Of a stretch of 64,000 nucleotides of DNA, positions 55,810-64,000 are shown in pieces. Under the pieces are notes generated by a model. The model was not told where the DNA came from and did no database searches. It worked only from the letters and a program-made list of their open reading frames with translations. Source of the stretch: Pollutimonas bauzanensis (GTDB lineage: Bacteria; Pseudomonadota; Gammaproteobacteria; Burkholderiales; Burkholderiaceae_B); the NCBI RefSeq assembly GCF_900129885.1, contig NZ_FQXE01000002.1, forward strand, positions 496,001 to 560,000, written 5' to 3'. Numbering within the stretch: position 1 is the stretch's first letter; the number at the start of each line of letters is the position of its first letter. The translations under genes and the position numbers were made by a program.

Positions 55810-56385
55810 ATGGCCGATTCCGCAGACCCCCACCTGACCGAAACCCTGATTGAAAGCCAGACACTGTTCGAAGGCGGCTTCCTGAAAGCCCGCCGCGATA
55901 CCGTGCGGCTGCCCGACGGCGGCAGCGCCAGCCGCGAATACATCGTGCATCCCGGCGCGGTCGTCATCATTCCGCTGCTGGATAACGAGCGCGTATTGCT
56001 GGAGCGGCAGTTCCGCTATCCGATAGGCAGGGTGATGACCGAGTTCCCGGCGGGCAAGCTCGACCCCGGAGAAGCCCCCCTGGCCTGCGCGAAACGCGAG
56101 CTTCTCGAAGAAACGGGCTATACGGCCGCCCAATGGGCGTACGCGGGCGCGCTGCACCTGGCCATCTCCTACTCCACGGAAATCATCCATATCCTTTTCG
56201 CGCGCGGGCTGCTTGCCGGCGCGCAGCAGCTGGACAAGGACGAGTTCCTCGAAGTGTGCCCCATGACGGTGGACGACGTGATGGCCGCATGCCGCAACGG
56301 CGGCATCACCGATGCCAAGACGCTGAGCTGCAGCTTATGGCTGCAGAACGTGCGCTCGGGAGCCTGGCCGCTGGACTGGAAATAA
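55810..56385 (+). CDS. Nudix hydrolase, ADP-ribose pyrophosphatase type
   Basis: 191 residues with a Nudix box GKLDPGEAPLACAKRELLEETGY (in part; about 95-117), VLLERQFRYPIGRVMTEFPAG ahead of it as in NudF-type ADP-ribose pyrophosphatases, and the late acidic loop around DEFLEV. It hydrolyses ADP-ribose or similar nucleoside diphosphate sugars. The 117 bases before it contain a GGCTGGC/GCCAGCC dyad without a T run. Confidence 0.88.
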   Translation: MADSADPHLTETLIESQTLFEGGFLKARRDTVRLPDGGSASREYIVHPGAVVIIPLLDNERVLLERQFRYPIGRVMTEFPAGKLDPGEAPLACAKRELLEETGYTAAQWAYAGALHLAISYSTEIIHILFARGLLAGAQQLDKDEFLEVCPMTVDDVMAACRNGGITDAKTLSCSLWLQNVRSGAWPLDWK

Positions 56386-56583
56386 GCTGGGCTCATGTTG
56401 CCGATGGTGTCTGGGTGGCATATTACGTACTTTCCACATGGACATCGGTGCGAACTGCGGCTATCCACCCGTGGCTGCACTCTTTAAAGTAAGCCTCTCA
56501 TGCTTATTTTGAAGGCTATGCCCATGGCCGCGTCCACCATCGACTACGACCTACATGGTTGGAAAGAGACCTACTGGAAAACC

Positions 56584-56603
56584 ATACCCGTTACGGGTAT
56601 AGT
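56584..56603 (+). promoter_or_regulatory. Palindromic operator/promoter of the toxin-antitoxin locus
   Basis: ATACCCG-TTA-CGGGTAT (56584-56600) is a perfect 7-3-7 inverted repeat overlapping a TATAGT -10 (56598-56603), 17 bases before the toxin ATG. This is the position expected for an autoregulatory site bound by the HTH antitoxin. The preceding 56386-56583 holds no gene. Confidence 0.65.
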
Positions 56604-56619
56604 TTGAGGTCGAATCCAT

Positions 56620-56998
56620 ATGATCGTCCTCAAACGCAAGGACTTTGCGCGGTGGCAGGTGAGCGAGAAGCTGTCCGATGCCGCCTTGTGCAAGGCGGTC
56701 AAGGAAATGCGGGCTAATTGATGCGCTCCTGGGCGGCTTCCTCTACAAGAAGAGGGTTGCCCGCCCGGGCGGTGGCAAGAGCGGTGGCTATCGAACGCTG
56801 TTGTCGGCCTGGATCGGCGATCGCTATGTATTCCTGCATGGGTTCCCCAAAAACGACAAGGCGAACATCACGCAAGAGGAAAAGAAGGCGCTGCAATATG
56901 CCGGCAAGGTGCTTCTGACGCTATCGACCGAAAACTTGGCGAAGGCATTGCAGGCTGGCGTTTTACTGGAGGTGTGTTGTGACAAGCAAGATCATTGA
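56620..56998 (+). pseudogene. RelE/HigB-like toxin gene disrupted by a frameshift
   Basis: Reading from the ATG at 56620 gives 33 residues (MIVLKRKDFARW to KEMRAN) that match the start of RelE-family toxins of the COG4737 type, then TGA at 56719. The rest of the toxin (GLIDALLGGFLYKKRVARPG through YVFLHGFPKND to the end at 56998) continues in the +1 frame. The junction near 56710-56716 lacks a number of bases not divisible by three, most simply a 2-base or 5-base loss within the GC-rich CGGGCTA stretch. The product is presumably inactive, or the base call is wrong. The antitoxin gene overlaps its 3' end by 20 bases. Confidence 0.78.
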
Positions 56999-57284
56999 AT
57001 CCCTGCGCAGCGACCTGGCCGCACTGCACGATATCGGCGCGGTCGGCAAGGTGACGATGCGCAATTTCGACGCGATCAGCCCGCCGCCGCTGCGGGAGTT
57101 TAGCGCTGCCGACATCAAGCGCTTGCGCGAAAAGCTGAAATTCAGTCAGCCGGTATTTGCGCATCACTTGCATACCACAGCCTCGACTGTGCGCAAGTGG
57201 GAGCAAGGCGATACCCATCCTGCCGGGCCCGCGCTCAAGCTGCTCAATGTCATTGCCGACAAAGGATTGGAGGCCATCATCTGA
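56979..57284 (+). CDS. HigA/NadS-like helix-turn-helix antitoxin
   Basis: 101 residues from a GTG with GGAGG upstream. A C-terminal XRE helix-turn-helix (about 38-95) is seen: IKRLREKLKFSQPVFAHHLHTTASTVRKWEQG in part, followed by ALKLLNVIADKGL. This is the standard NadS-type antitoxin paired with RelE/HigB toxins, toxin first. It appears intact although the toxin gene is broken, and it would still bind the palindrome at 56584. Confidence 0.88.
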   Translation: MTSKIIESLRSDLAALHDIGAVGKVTMRNFDAISPPPLREFSAADIKRLREKLKFSQPVFAHHLHTTASTVRKWEQGDTHPAGPALKLLNVIADKGLEAII

Positions 57285-57311
57285 TACAAGATTCGCCGCT
57301 TACACCAGCCG

Positions 57312-58241
57312 TCAATCCTGCCGTGGCGCCGGATGCAGCCTGCCGCGGGGGCCGGCCTTCAGGAGCTGGCTGGGGACATCGTGGCCTATCATGCCGGGCA
57401 ACTGGCCGGAAATGCCCAGTATCCTGTCCAGGTCCACGCCGGTGTCGTAGCCCATCAGCTCCAGCATATGCACCAGTTCTTCCGTGCATGCATTGCCACT
57501 CGCGCCCGGGGCGTAGGGGCAGCCGCCTATGCCTCCCAGCGAGGCGTCGAACCGGTCCATGCCCTCGCCGATGGCCGACAGCGTATTGGCCAGCGCCATG
57601 CCGCGCGTGTTATGGAAGTGCATGGTGAATTCCAGGCCCTTGAATCGCTCCCTGGCCTGCCTGGCCATCTTTCCCACCTGCGTGGGATAGGCCATGCCGG
57701 TGGTGTCGCAAAGCGTCACGCCATTGACTCCCAATTGGGCATAGCGGTCCACGAGCTCGAAAACCTCATAGACATTTATATCGCCTTCCATGGGACAGCC
57801 GAAGGCGGTCGAAAGAGAGACATTGATCGCGACGTCGGTGCCGCGCACGACCTCGATGACATCGCTCAACTGGGCGAAGGATTGCTCGCGCGTCATGCGC
57901 AAATTGGCCTGGTTATGGGTTTCGCTGACCGACATCACCAGGTTGACCTCGTCCACATTGCACGCCAGGGCGCGCTCCGCGCCCCTGACGTTGGGCACCA
58001 GCACGGTATAGACCACCCCCGGGTTGCGGGTGATTTCATGCATCACCATGTCGGCGTCTTTCAGCGCCGGGATGGCCCGCGGCGAGGTGAAAGAAGTGAC
58101 TTCTATCTTCGCAAAGCCGCTATCCGAGAGCTGGTCGATGAAAGCGATTTTTTCCCGCGTGTCGATAAACTGCTTTTCGTTCTGGAAGCCGTCGCGCGGC
58201 GCGACTTCCTGGATGAACAATCTTGCCTTGCCGTCTGTCAT
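57312..58241 (-). CDS. Hydroxymethylglutaryl-CoA lyase (or related citramalyl/3-hydroxy-acyl-CoA lyase)
   Basis: 309-residue TIM-barrel lyase of the DRE-TIM/HMGL family. EVAPRDGFQNE at the start carries the metal Asp; MHFHNTRG carries the His-x-His metal pair; GGIGGCPYAPGASGN is the HMG-CoA lyase signature with the catalytic Cys. It cleaves HMG-CoA to acetoacetate and acetyl-CoA, or a close relative. Co-transcribed after the CoA-transferase gene (24-base gap); such pairs activate and then cleave branched hydroxy-dicarboxylic acids. Confidence 0.9.
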   Translation of the reverse strand: MTDGKARLFIQEVAPRDGFQNEKQFIDTREKIAFIDQLSDSGFAKIEVTSFTSPRAIPALKDADMVMHEITRNPGVVYTVLVPNVRGAERALACNVDEVNLVMSVSETHNQANLRMTREQSFAQLSDVIEVVRGTDVAINVSLSTAFGCPMEGDINVYEVFELVDRYAQLGVNGVTLCDTTGMAYPTQVGKMARQARERFKGLEFTMHFHNTRGMALANTLSAIGEGMDRFDASLGGIGGCPYAPGASGNACTEELVHMLELMGYDTGVDLDRILGISGQLPGMIGHDVPSQLLKAGPRGRLHPAPRQD

Positions 58242-58265
58242 GTGCGTCCTTCCATTTGTATTGCG

Positions 58266-59456
58266 TTAAACAATCCCACGTTCGCGCCACGCCTTGCGCG
58301 TGTCCTCGTCTATGCCCAGGCGGGACAGCACCTCGTCGGTATGCTGGCCCAGGCTGGGCGCGGCGCTGCGGACGTCTCCGGGCGTGCCGCCGAGCTTCGG
58401 GACGATGCCGGGCAGCTTGATGGGCGTGCCGTCGGGCAGGACGGAATCCAGTATCATGCCGCGGGCCTGGTAATGCGGGTCATGGGCGATATCGGCGATG
58501 TCGTAGATTTTTCCGGCGGGAATGTGATTTTCGTTCAGCGTGTCCAGGACTTCATCGAGCTCGTACTGGATGGTCCACTGCGAAATCGCGTCATCTATCC
58601 TGTCCACCTGCTTTACGCGGCCGATATTGTTTTCCAGGGCCGGGTCCTGCGCCAGGTCGTCCCTGCCGATCGCCTGCATCAGGCGCTTGAAAATGCTGTC
58701 GCCGTTGCCCGCGATAAGCACGAATTTATTGCCTTTGCAGCGATAGGCATTGCTGGGGGCTATCCCCGGCAGGCTGCTCCCCGCGGCCTGGCGGACTTCG
58801 CCGAAGACCGAATATTCCGGCAACAGGCTTTCCATCATATTGAATACGGACTCATACAGCGCGACATCTATCATCTGGCCGGCCCCGCCTTCCTGGTCGC
58901 GGGCGCGCAAGGCCATCAGGATGCCGATGACGCCATGCAGCGCGGACAGGGAGTCGCCTATCGATATCCCCACCCTGACCGGCGTCCTTCCGGGCTCGCC
59001 GCTCAAGTGGCGCAAGCCGCCCATGGCCTCGCCGATGACGCCGAAGCCGGGCAGGTCCCGGTAGGGCCCGGTCTGGCCATAGCCCGATACGCGCAGCATC
59101 ACCAGCCTGGGATTGATGGCTTTGAGGTCCTCCCAGCCCAGCCCCCAGCCTTCCATCGTGCCGGGCTTGAAGTTTTCGACGACGACATCGACTTCCTGGA
59201 CCAGGCTGCGCACCACGCCTTGCGCTTCGGGCTGGCGCAGGTCCAGGGTGACCGACTTCTTGTTGCGCGACTGGACTTCCCACCACACCGACGTGCCGTT
59301 GTGGATCAAGCGCCATTTTCTCAAGGGGTCGCCTTTTACGGGCGGCTCTATCTTGATGACTTCGGCGCCGAATTCGGCCAACATTTTCGCCGCGAAGGGG
59401 CCGGCAATCAATTGGCCCAGTTCCAAGACGCGTATTCCGTCCAGAGGTTTAGACAT
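58266..59456 (-). CDS. Class III (CaiB-type) CoA-transferase paired with HMG-CoA lyase
   Basis: 396 residues with all family motifs: LDGIRVLELGQLIAGPFAAKML, FGAEVIKIEPP, VENFKPGTMEGWGLG, VSGYGQTGPYRDLPG, and GAGQMIDVALYES with Glu202 at the catalytic Asp position. In mammals and bacteria, succinyl-CoA:3-hydroxymethylglutarate CoA-transferase is of this type, and coupling to an HMG-CoA lyase gene makes a HMG, citramalate or itaconate-like substrate plausible. Divergent from the LysR gene at 59698, with a strong dyad in the gap. Confidence 0.9.
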   Translation of the reverse strand: MSKPLDGIRVLELGQLIAGPFAAKMLAEFGAEVIKIEPPVKGDPLRKWRLIHNGTSVWWEVQSRNKKSVTLDLRQPEAQGVVRSLVQEVDVVVENFKPGTMEGWGLGWEDLKAINPRLVMLRVSGYGQTGPYRDLPGFGVIGEAMGGLRHLSGEPGRTPVRVGISIGDSLSALHGVIGILMALRARDQEGGAGQMIDVALYESVFNMMESLLPEYSVFGEVRQAAGSSLPGIAPSNAYRCKGNKFVLIAGNGDSIFKRLMQAIGRDDLAQDPALENNIGRVKQVDRIDDAISQWTIQYELDEVLDTLNENHIPAGKIYDIADIAHDPHYQARGMILDSVLPDGTPIKLPGIVPKLGGTPGDVRSAAPSLGQHTDEVLSRLGIDEDTRKAWRERGIV

Positions 59457-59601
59457 GGTTTTCTCGCTAGTGCTTCTGTTTACCCGGGCGGGCTGGCCGG
59501 ACTCGCTCGCGGTTTGCGCCTTGCGCCCCCGCCTCCGGATTCATCCCGGGGGCTAGTCTAGCAACCTCGCGCCCGAAATTGAACCTATCAATCATGAGGC
59601 C

Positions 59602-59622
59602 GCCATCGCGAACCGCGATGGC
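59602..59622. promoter_or_regulatory. Perfect 9-3-9 inverted repeat between the LysR and CoA-transferase genes
   Basis: GCCATCGCG (59602-59610), AAC, CGCGATGGC (59614-59622), with flanking AGGCC/GGCCT extending the symmetry. It sits near the middle of the 241-base divergent gap 59457-59697, which otherwise shows no gene. It could be a regulator site or a transcript hairpin; it is more symmetrical and GC-rich than a classical LysR T-N11-A box. Confidence 0.5.
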
Positions 59623-59697
59623 AAGGCCTAGGGGCGCTATACTGGGCGCTTGTGGACATACCCTGGACGATAGCGCCGCTATCCGGTCTTTACCCTT

Positions 59698-60597
59698 ATG
59701 CATCTTGATCCCACCTCGTTAAGGCTCTTTATCAGCGTGATCGAAGAGGGAACGATAGCCGCCGCCGCCGAGCGCGAGCATATCGCCGCCGCGGCGGTCA
59801 GCAAACGGGTCAGCGAACTCGAGGCCACGCTCAAGACCAGGCTGCTGGTGCGCACCAATAAAGGGATCAAGCCGACAACGGCGGGCATCGCCCTGTCGAC
59901 GATGGCAAGGCGCGCGCTGCGCGAGCTGGATGAAATCGCCGTCCATATGAAGGAGTATTCAAGCGGGCTGCGGGGTTTCATCCGCATCTTCGCGAATATC
60001 TCGGTCATCACCCAGTTTCTGCCGCAGGACATCAAATCCTTCCTGAGCGACTATCCGAATATCCAGGTCCACCTCGAAGAAAAAATCACGCCGGCCATCA
60101 TCAAGGCGGTGTACGAGAACTCGGCCGATATCGGCATATTCTCGGGCACGACCCTGGGCCATGATGTCGAAGTGCTGCCCTACAAGACGGATACGCTGGC
60201 GCTGATCGTGCCCTCGGGACATCCGCTCATCGGCAGGCCAGGCTTGCGATTCGCCGACGCGCTGGAATACGACTTCGTCGGCTTGCACACCGGCAGCGCG
60301 ATCAACCAGCTTATTTCGAACGCCGCCGACAGTCTCAAGCGCACGGTCAGCGTCAAGGTGCAGGTGACCGGCTTCGACAGCCTGTGCTTCATGGTGGATT
60401 CGGGCCTGGGCATAGGCGTGCTGCCCCTGGACATCGCGCGGCGTTATTCCCGGATGTTCGACATAGCCATCATCCCGATCGACGAACCATGGGCCAAGCG
60501 GGAATTGCAGATCTGCGTGCGTTCCTTCGAAGCGCTGCCCACCGCCGCCAAGCTGTTCGTCAAGCATCTGGGCAGGGGCTCGCAAGCCGGCCGCTGA
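59698..60597 (+). CDS. LysR-family transcriptional regulator
   Basis: 299 residues: HTH at about 5-62 with TIAAAAEREHIAAAAVSKRVSELE in part, then a LysR effector domain with VDSGLGIGVLPLDIA near the end. Divergent from the CoA-transferase/HMG-CoA lyase operon, which it probably activates. Ends 16 bases before the convergent tolC. Confidence 0.92.
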   Translation: MHLDPTSLRLFISVIEEGTIAAAAEREHIAAAAVSKRVSELEATLKTRLLVRTNKGIKPTTAGIALSTMARRALRELDEIAVHMKEYSSGLRGFIRIFANISVITQFLPQDIKSFLSDYPNIQVHLEEKITPAIIKAVYENSADIGIFSGTTLGHDVEVLPYKTDTLALIVPSGHPLIGRPGLRFADALEYDFVGLHTGSAINQLISNAADSLKRTVSVKVQVTGFDSLCFMVDSGLGIGVLPLDIARRYSRMFDIAIIPIDEPWAKRELQICVRSFEALPTAAKLFVKHLGRGSQAGR

Positions 60598-60613
60598 CCG
60601 GCACAATACACTG

Positions 60614-61960
60614 TCAGCGCTTGTCGGCCCGGTCGGTCAGCAATTGGTTGATGGCCACGATGTCCTGGTCGCTGAGGATGCCGCTGCTGGCCTTGAGCCT
60701 GAGGCTGTTCATCAAGGTGTCGTAGCGGGCGCGCGAGAGGCTGCGCTGGGTCGCGTACAACTGCTGCTGGGCGTTGAGGACGTCGATGCTGATGCGCACG
60801 CCCACTTCATAGCCGGTCTGGTTGGCCTGCAGGGAGGCGAGGCTGGACTTCTCGGCGGCCTGGAGGGCCTCGATTTGCGCCAGGCCCGAGGTCACGCCGG
60901 AATAATGCTGCTGGGTGGACTGCACGGCCTGGCGCTTGGCGTCTTCCAGCTGGTAGCGGGCTTGCTGCAGGCGCGACGTCTGTTCGCGCACGATGGACGA
61001 AATCTCGCCGCCGGTAAAGATGGGAATGGAAAGCTGCAGGCCTATGGTGGTATCGAGCGAGCGCGGGCCGCCGCCGGTGTTGTACAGCGTGCTGTCCGAG
61101 GCGCTGCCGGTTTGCGCCTGCAGGCGCAAGGTGGGATAGTGCTCGCTTTTCGCGATGTCGATCTGCTTTTCAACGATCTTGGCGGACAGCTCCGCCTGCG
61201 CCACCGCCAGGTTGGCGTGCGAGGACTGGATGGTCCAGTCGGCCAGGCGGTCGGGCTTGGGGCCCGGCAGGATGGTGCCCGGGGCGAGTTCGGCGAGCTG
61301 GCCCGGGCGCTCGTTGATGATCTTCGCCAGCAGGTCCTCGCTGACCTGCAGAAGATTCTGCGACTGCAGCTCGCTGGCGTTGAGCAGGTCCAGGCGGGCC
61401 TGCGCCTCGTAGGTGTCGGCGATGGTGGTGCTGCCGAGCTCGAAGCCTTGCTTGGCGGCGCGCAGCTGGTTCTGGACCGCATTTTTTTCCGCCTGCAGGG
61501 CGCGCAGCGTGTCCTGGGCGGCGAGGACGTCGAAATAGGCCTGCGCGACCCGCAAGACCAGGTCCTGGTAGGCCGCGGCCTGCGCCACGTCGGCCGATTT
61601 GGCAATGTAGCCGGCCCGCTTGAGTTCGCCCCACGCGCCGATATTGACGATAGGCTGGGTGAGGGTGAGCGCCCACAGGGCGCGCCTCTGGCTGGAGCTG
61701 TTGTTCAGGCCCCGCAGGCGGCGGGTGTCGTCCACCTCGGCGATGCCGTCGGCGCTGCTGTATGGCAGCAGTTGCGCCCGCGCCTGGGGGACTTTTTCCT
61801 GCTCGGCATTGCGGCTGGCGCGGTTCGCGGCGTATATGGGATCGCGCTGCAGCGCCATCTGCCATATTTGAAGGAGGTCCTGGGCGCAGGCCTGGGCCAT
61901 GCCGCCCATGATGATGGCCAGCGCAAAGCATAGCCTCGCATATCCGGAGGCTATCGGCAT
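60614..61960 (-). CDS. tolC: Outer-membrane channel protein TolC
   Basis: 448 residues with a signal peptide (about 1-26, FALAIIMGGMAQACA) and two OEP repeats: NRASRNAEQEKVPQARAQLLP early and the second-repeat start RDTIRQR-like region around LQIPIFTGGEISSIV (seen as LSIPIFTGGE). This type I secretion/efflux duct has no lipobox, unlike the NodT-type lipoprotein at 32601. Its ATG directly abuts the TAG of pcm (TAGATG), so the two are co-translated. Confidence 0.93.
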   Translation of the reverse strand: MPIASGYARLCFALAIIMGGMAQACAQDLLQIWQMALQRDPIYAANRASRNAEQEKVPQARAQLLPYSSADGIAEVDDTRRLRGLNNSSSQRRALWALTLTQPIVNIGAWGELKRAGYIAKSADVAQAAAYQDLVLRVAQAYFDVLAAQDTLRALQAEKNAVQNQLRAAKQGFELGSTTIADTYEAQARLDLLNASELQSQNLLQVSEDLLAKIINERPGQLAELAPGTILPGPKPDRLADWTIQSSHANLAVAQAELSAKIVEKQIDIAKSEHYPTLRLQAQTGSASDSTLYNTGGGPRSLDTTIGLQLSIPIFTGGEISSIVREQTSRLQQARYQLEDAKRQAVQSTQQHYSGVTSGLAQIEALQAAEKSSLASLQANQTGYEVGVRISIDVLNAQQQLYATQRSLSRARYDTLMNSLRLKASSGILSDQDIVAINQLLTDRADKR

Positions 61961-62641
61961 CTAGAACTTGAACTGGGAAACCGTTGCGCCGCGCAAAGGT
62001 TTGATGACGGTGTCGAAGAGGCTTTTCGTATCGAAGCTGGCGGCGCTGGTGCGGGTGATGCGACAGGCCGTCATGACCGGGTTTTGCCCCACCACCACGA
62101 CCAGCCGCCCGCCTATGCGCAATTGATACTTGAGGGCGTCGGGCACGACAGGCACCGAGCCGGTCAGCAGTATGGCGTCGTATTCGGTGGTGCCCCAGGC
62201 CGCGTGGGCGTCGCCGATCTCGACCTTGACGTTGTCGACGTGGTTGCGCTGCAGGTTTTGCTTGGCGAAGGCAGCCAGCCGGCTGTCGACCTCGACGCTG
62301 GTGACCTGCTGGGCCAGCCGGGCCAGCAATGCGGCCTGGTAGCCCGAGCCGGTGCCGATCTCAAGAATGCAGTCGGTCGGCCGGAGCTGCAATTCCTGGG
62401 CCAGCCGGGCCTCGACCTTGGGCGTGAGCATGGTTTCGCGGGTATCGACCGAATTGATGATGAGCGGCAGTTCGACATCGGAAAAAGCCATGCCTTGCAG
62501 GGAAGCGGGCACGTAGCGCTCGCGCTGGACTTCGAAAAGCGCCTGCAAGACGGTGGGATCGAGCACTTCCCAGGGGCGAATCTGCTGTTCGACCATGTTG
62601 AATCGGGCTTGTTCGATTTCTGAAAGCGCAGTGACGTTCAT
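61961..62641 (-). CDS. pcm: Protein-L-isoaspartate O-methyltransferase
   Basis: 226 residues from the ATG at 62641; a longer open reading to 62923 is not supported. SAM motif ILEIGTGSGYQAALLA (about 85-100), VTSVEVDSRLA, YDAILLTGSVP and RIGGRLVVVVG follow the PCMT order. It repairs isoaspartyl residues in damaged proteins. In this group the gene is regularly found ahead of tolC. The region upstream to thiD (62642-62726) shows no gene. Confidence 0.9.
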   Translation of the reverse strand: MNVTALSEIEQARFNMVEQQIRPWEVLDPTVLQALFEVQRERYVPASLQGMAFSDVELPLIINSVDTRETMLTPKVEARLAQELQLRPTDCILEIGTGSGYQAALLARLAQQVTSVEVDSRLAAFAKQNLQRNHVDNVKVEIGDAHAAWGTTEYDAILLTGSVPVVPDALKYQLRIGGRLVVVVGQNPVMTACRITRTSAASFDTKSLFDTVIKPLRGATVSQFKF

Positions 62642-62726
62642 AGCTTCTACAAAGAAAAAACGAGGTAATAAATTGTACGATGGATGCCAGGCAAGCACCA
62701 TAGCCGCGATGTCCGCAGCGTACGTA

Positions 62727-63557
62727 CTATAGCTTATTTGCCGGCGCGGGCCACCATGCATGAAAGTGCTGCACCGGTCCATGCCCTGTGCCCACACTGA
62801 GTTCGCCGGAGCGCGCGATGGCGGCGACCAGATAGGCTTTGGCGCGCCTGGCGGCCTCGGGCGCGTCATTGACCTGCGGCAGCAGCGCCGCCAGGGCGGC
62901 CGACAGGGTGCAGCCGGTGCCATGGGTGTTGGCGGTTTCGATGCGCCTGCCGGGAAGCTCTATCATGCGGTCGCCATCGTGCAGGATGTCTATGGTGTCG
63001 TTGCCGGGCAGATGCCCGCCCTTGAGGAAAATCCAGCGCTCGCCACGGTCATCGAGCAGGCGCCGCAGCTTTTCCGCGACGCGCCGCATTTCCCTGACCG
63101 TTTCCACCGCGCTCGAACCCAGCAATACCCCGGCTTCGGGAAGATTGGGCGTGAGCATGGTGGCCAGCGGCAACAGGCTGTCGCGCATTTCGTTGACCGC
63201 GGCGCGTTCCAGCAGGTGGTCGCCGCTCTTGGCGACCATGACCGGGTCCAGGACCAGATGCGCCGGCTTCCAGTGGGCCAGGCGATCGGCCACCGCCCGC
63301 GTTACCAGTTTCTGCCCGAGCATGCCGATTTTCACGGCGTCTATGCGCACATCGGCGAACAGGGTGTCGATCTGGGCGACGACGAATTCGGGCGGTATGG
63401 GCGAGATGGCCGCGACGGTCCGGGTATTCTGCGCGGTGAGGGCTGCGACCACGGCGGTGCCGTAAGCGCCGAGCGCGCTCATGGTCTTGATGTCGGCCAG
63501 TATGCCGGCACCGCCCGACGGGTCGACGCCGGCGATCGTAAGCGTATTGGGGATCAT
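62727..63557 (-). CDS. thiD: Hydroxymethylpyrimidine/phosphomethylpyrimidine kinase
   Basis: 276 residues of the ribokinase-like fold: LTIAGVDPSGGAGILADIKT (in part; 6-25), LDPVMVAKSG, LTPNLPEAGVLLG, and the C-terminal anion-hole NTHGTGCTLSAALAALL. It phosphorylates HMP and HMP-phosphate for thiamine synthesis. Starts 7 bases after thiG, so the two form a thiamine operon reading leftwards. Confidence 0.94.
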   Translation of the reverse strand: MIPNTLTIAGVDPSGGAGILADIKTMSALGAYGTAVVAALTAQNTRTVAAISPIPPEFVVAQIDTLFADVRIDAVKIGMLGQKLVTRAVADRLAHWKPAHLVLDPVMVAKSGDHLLERAAVNEMRDSLLPLATMLTPNLPEAGVLLGSSAVETVREMRRVAEKLRRLLDDRGERWIFLKGGHLPGNDTIDILHDGDRMIELPGRRIETANTHGTGCTLSAALAALLPQVNDAPEAARRAKAYLVAAIARSGELSVGTGHGPVQHFHAWWPAPANKL

Positions 63558-63564
63558 GCGGATA

Positions 63565-64000
63565 TCAGGCCTTGGATTGGATCAAGCCTTCGGTGGGAGA
63601 GCTGGGGTCGGCGCTGTAGAACTTGCGCGGGACGCGGCCCGCGAGAAAGGCTTCGCGGCCGGCCTGGACGGCCTTGTTCATGGCACCGGCCATGAGGACG
63701 GGGTTTTTCGCGCCGGCGATGGCGGTGTTCATCAAGATGGCGTCGCAGCCCAGCTCCATGGCGACCGCGGCGTCGGACGCCGTGCCAACGCCGGCGTCGA
63801 CCAATACCGGGACGCGCGCCTGGTCGATGATCAGGCGCAGGTTCCATGGATTCAAAATGCCCATGCCCGAGCCGATCAGGGATGCCAGCGGCATGATGGC
63901 GACGCAGCCGATGTCTTCGAGCATGCGGCACTGTATGGGATCGTCGGTGCAGTACACCATGACTTTGAAGCCCTCCTTGACGAGGGTCTTGGCGGCGTCG
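63565..64000 (-). CDS. thiG: Thiazole synthase (partial, N-terminus off the right edge)
   Basis: The last 144 residues of ThiG: the barrel segments [33 protein letters not shown] (in part), [35 protein letters not shown] and the C-terminal region are all recognisable. The Schiff-base lysine lies before the window edge. It makes the thiazole moiety of thiamine with ThiS, which is probably encoded just beyond the window. Confidence 0.93.
   Translation of the reverse strand, partial: DAAKTLVKEGFKVMVYCTDDPIQCRMLEDIGCVAIMPLASLIGSGMGILNPWNLRLIIDQARVPVLVDAGVGTASDAAVAMELGCDAILMNTAIAGAKNPVLMAGAMNKAVQAGREAFLAGRVPRKFYSADPSSPTEGLIQSKA

Overview
The window is GC-rich, gene-dense DNA from a betaproteobacterium of the order Burkholderiales, most likely family Alcaligenaceae (Bordetella/Achromobacter/Pusillimonas-like). 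The clues are a Bug-type (TctC) solute-binding protein, many class III (CaiB-type) CoA-transferases, FCD-type GntR regulators, a DUF3460 gene beside scpA, a Nudix/ThiE-like fusion next to a DUF815 ATPase, a zapD-coaE-pilD string, and tolC-pcm. This is inference from gene content; no database search was possible.

Layout. 1-17.2 kb is an accessory catabolic region. A minus-strand operon runs from an SMP-30 lactonase (5497) through a cysteine-less thiolase-like protein, a DUF35 protein and an alpha/beta hydrolase into branched-chain-type ABC permeases (livH, livM, which continues off the left edge). Next come a fused tandem CoA-transferase, a GntR regulator, an amidohydrolase, an SDR and a second GntR. 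A second thiolase-like/DUF35 pair follows, here with two separate CoA-transferases, then a flavin reductase. 17.2-23.5 kb is a metallophore-type uptake operon (FecCD permease, ATPase, TonB receptor, binding protein, methyltransferase) behind a leader with a possible attenuator. 23.9-27.1 kb is core: tRNA-Pro(CGG), ispB, DUF815 ATPase, Nudix/ThiE fusion. 27.1-32.6 kb holds acuR-acuI with matching operators and a LysR-divergent bug-CaiB-MaoC operon. 32.6-41.7 kb is an MdtABC/MuxABC-like RND pump with its own outer-membrane lipoprotein. 41.8-53.4 kb is mostly core (zapD, coaE, pilD, an NlpE-like lipoprotein, a LuxR-type HTH, panC, scpA, an MFS pump, an XRE regulator, metH). 53.5-60.6 kb holds a HutC-type GntR with an enolase-superfamily enzyme, an ADP-ribose Nudix hydrolase, a toxin-antitoxin pair whose toxin gene is frameshifted, and a LysR-divergent CaiB/HMG-CoA-lyase operon. 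The right end is tolC, pcm, thiD and partial thiG.

How the genes fit together. The most unusual content is in the first 16 kb. There are two paralogous modules, each with two CaiB-type CoA-transferase domains (one fused polypeptide in module 1, two genes in module 2) and a DUF35 partner plus a thiolase-fold protein. Both thiolase-fold proteins lack the thiolase nucleophilic cysteine and have tyrosine where thiolases have the HDxF histidine, as in Ltp2/ChsH2-type retro-aldolases. Each module has its own FCD-GntR regulator; the two regulators are close paralogues, and three intergenic regions flanking the modules share identical AT-rich words. The inferred scheme is uptake by the Liv transporter, opening of lactones or esters, CoA activation by CoA transfer, then retro-aldol cleavage of a branched 3-hydroxyacyl-CoA. 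The substrate is unknown.
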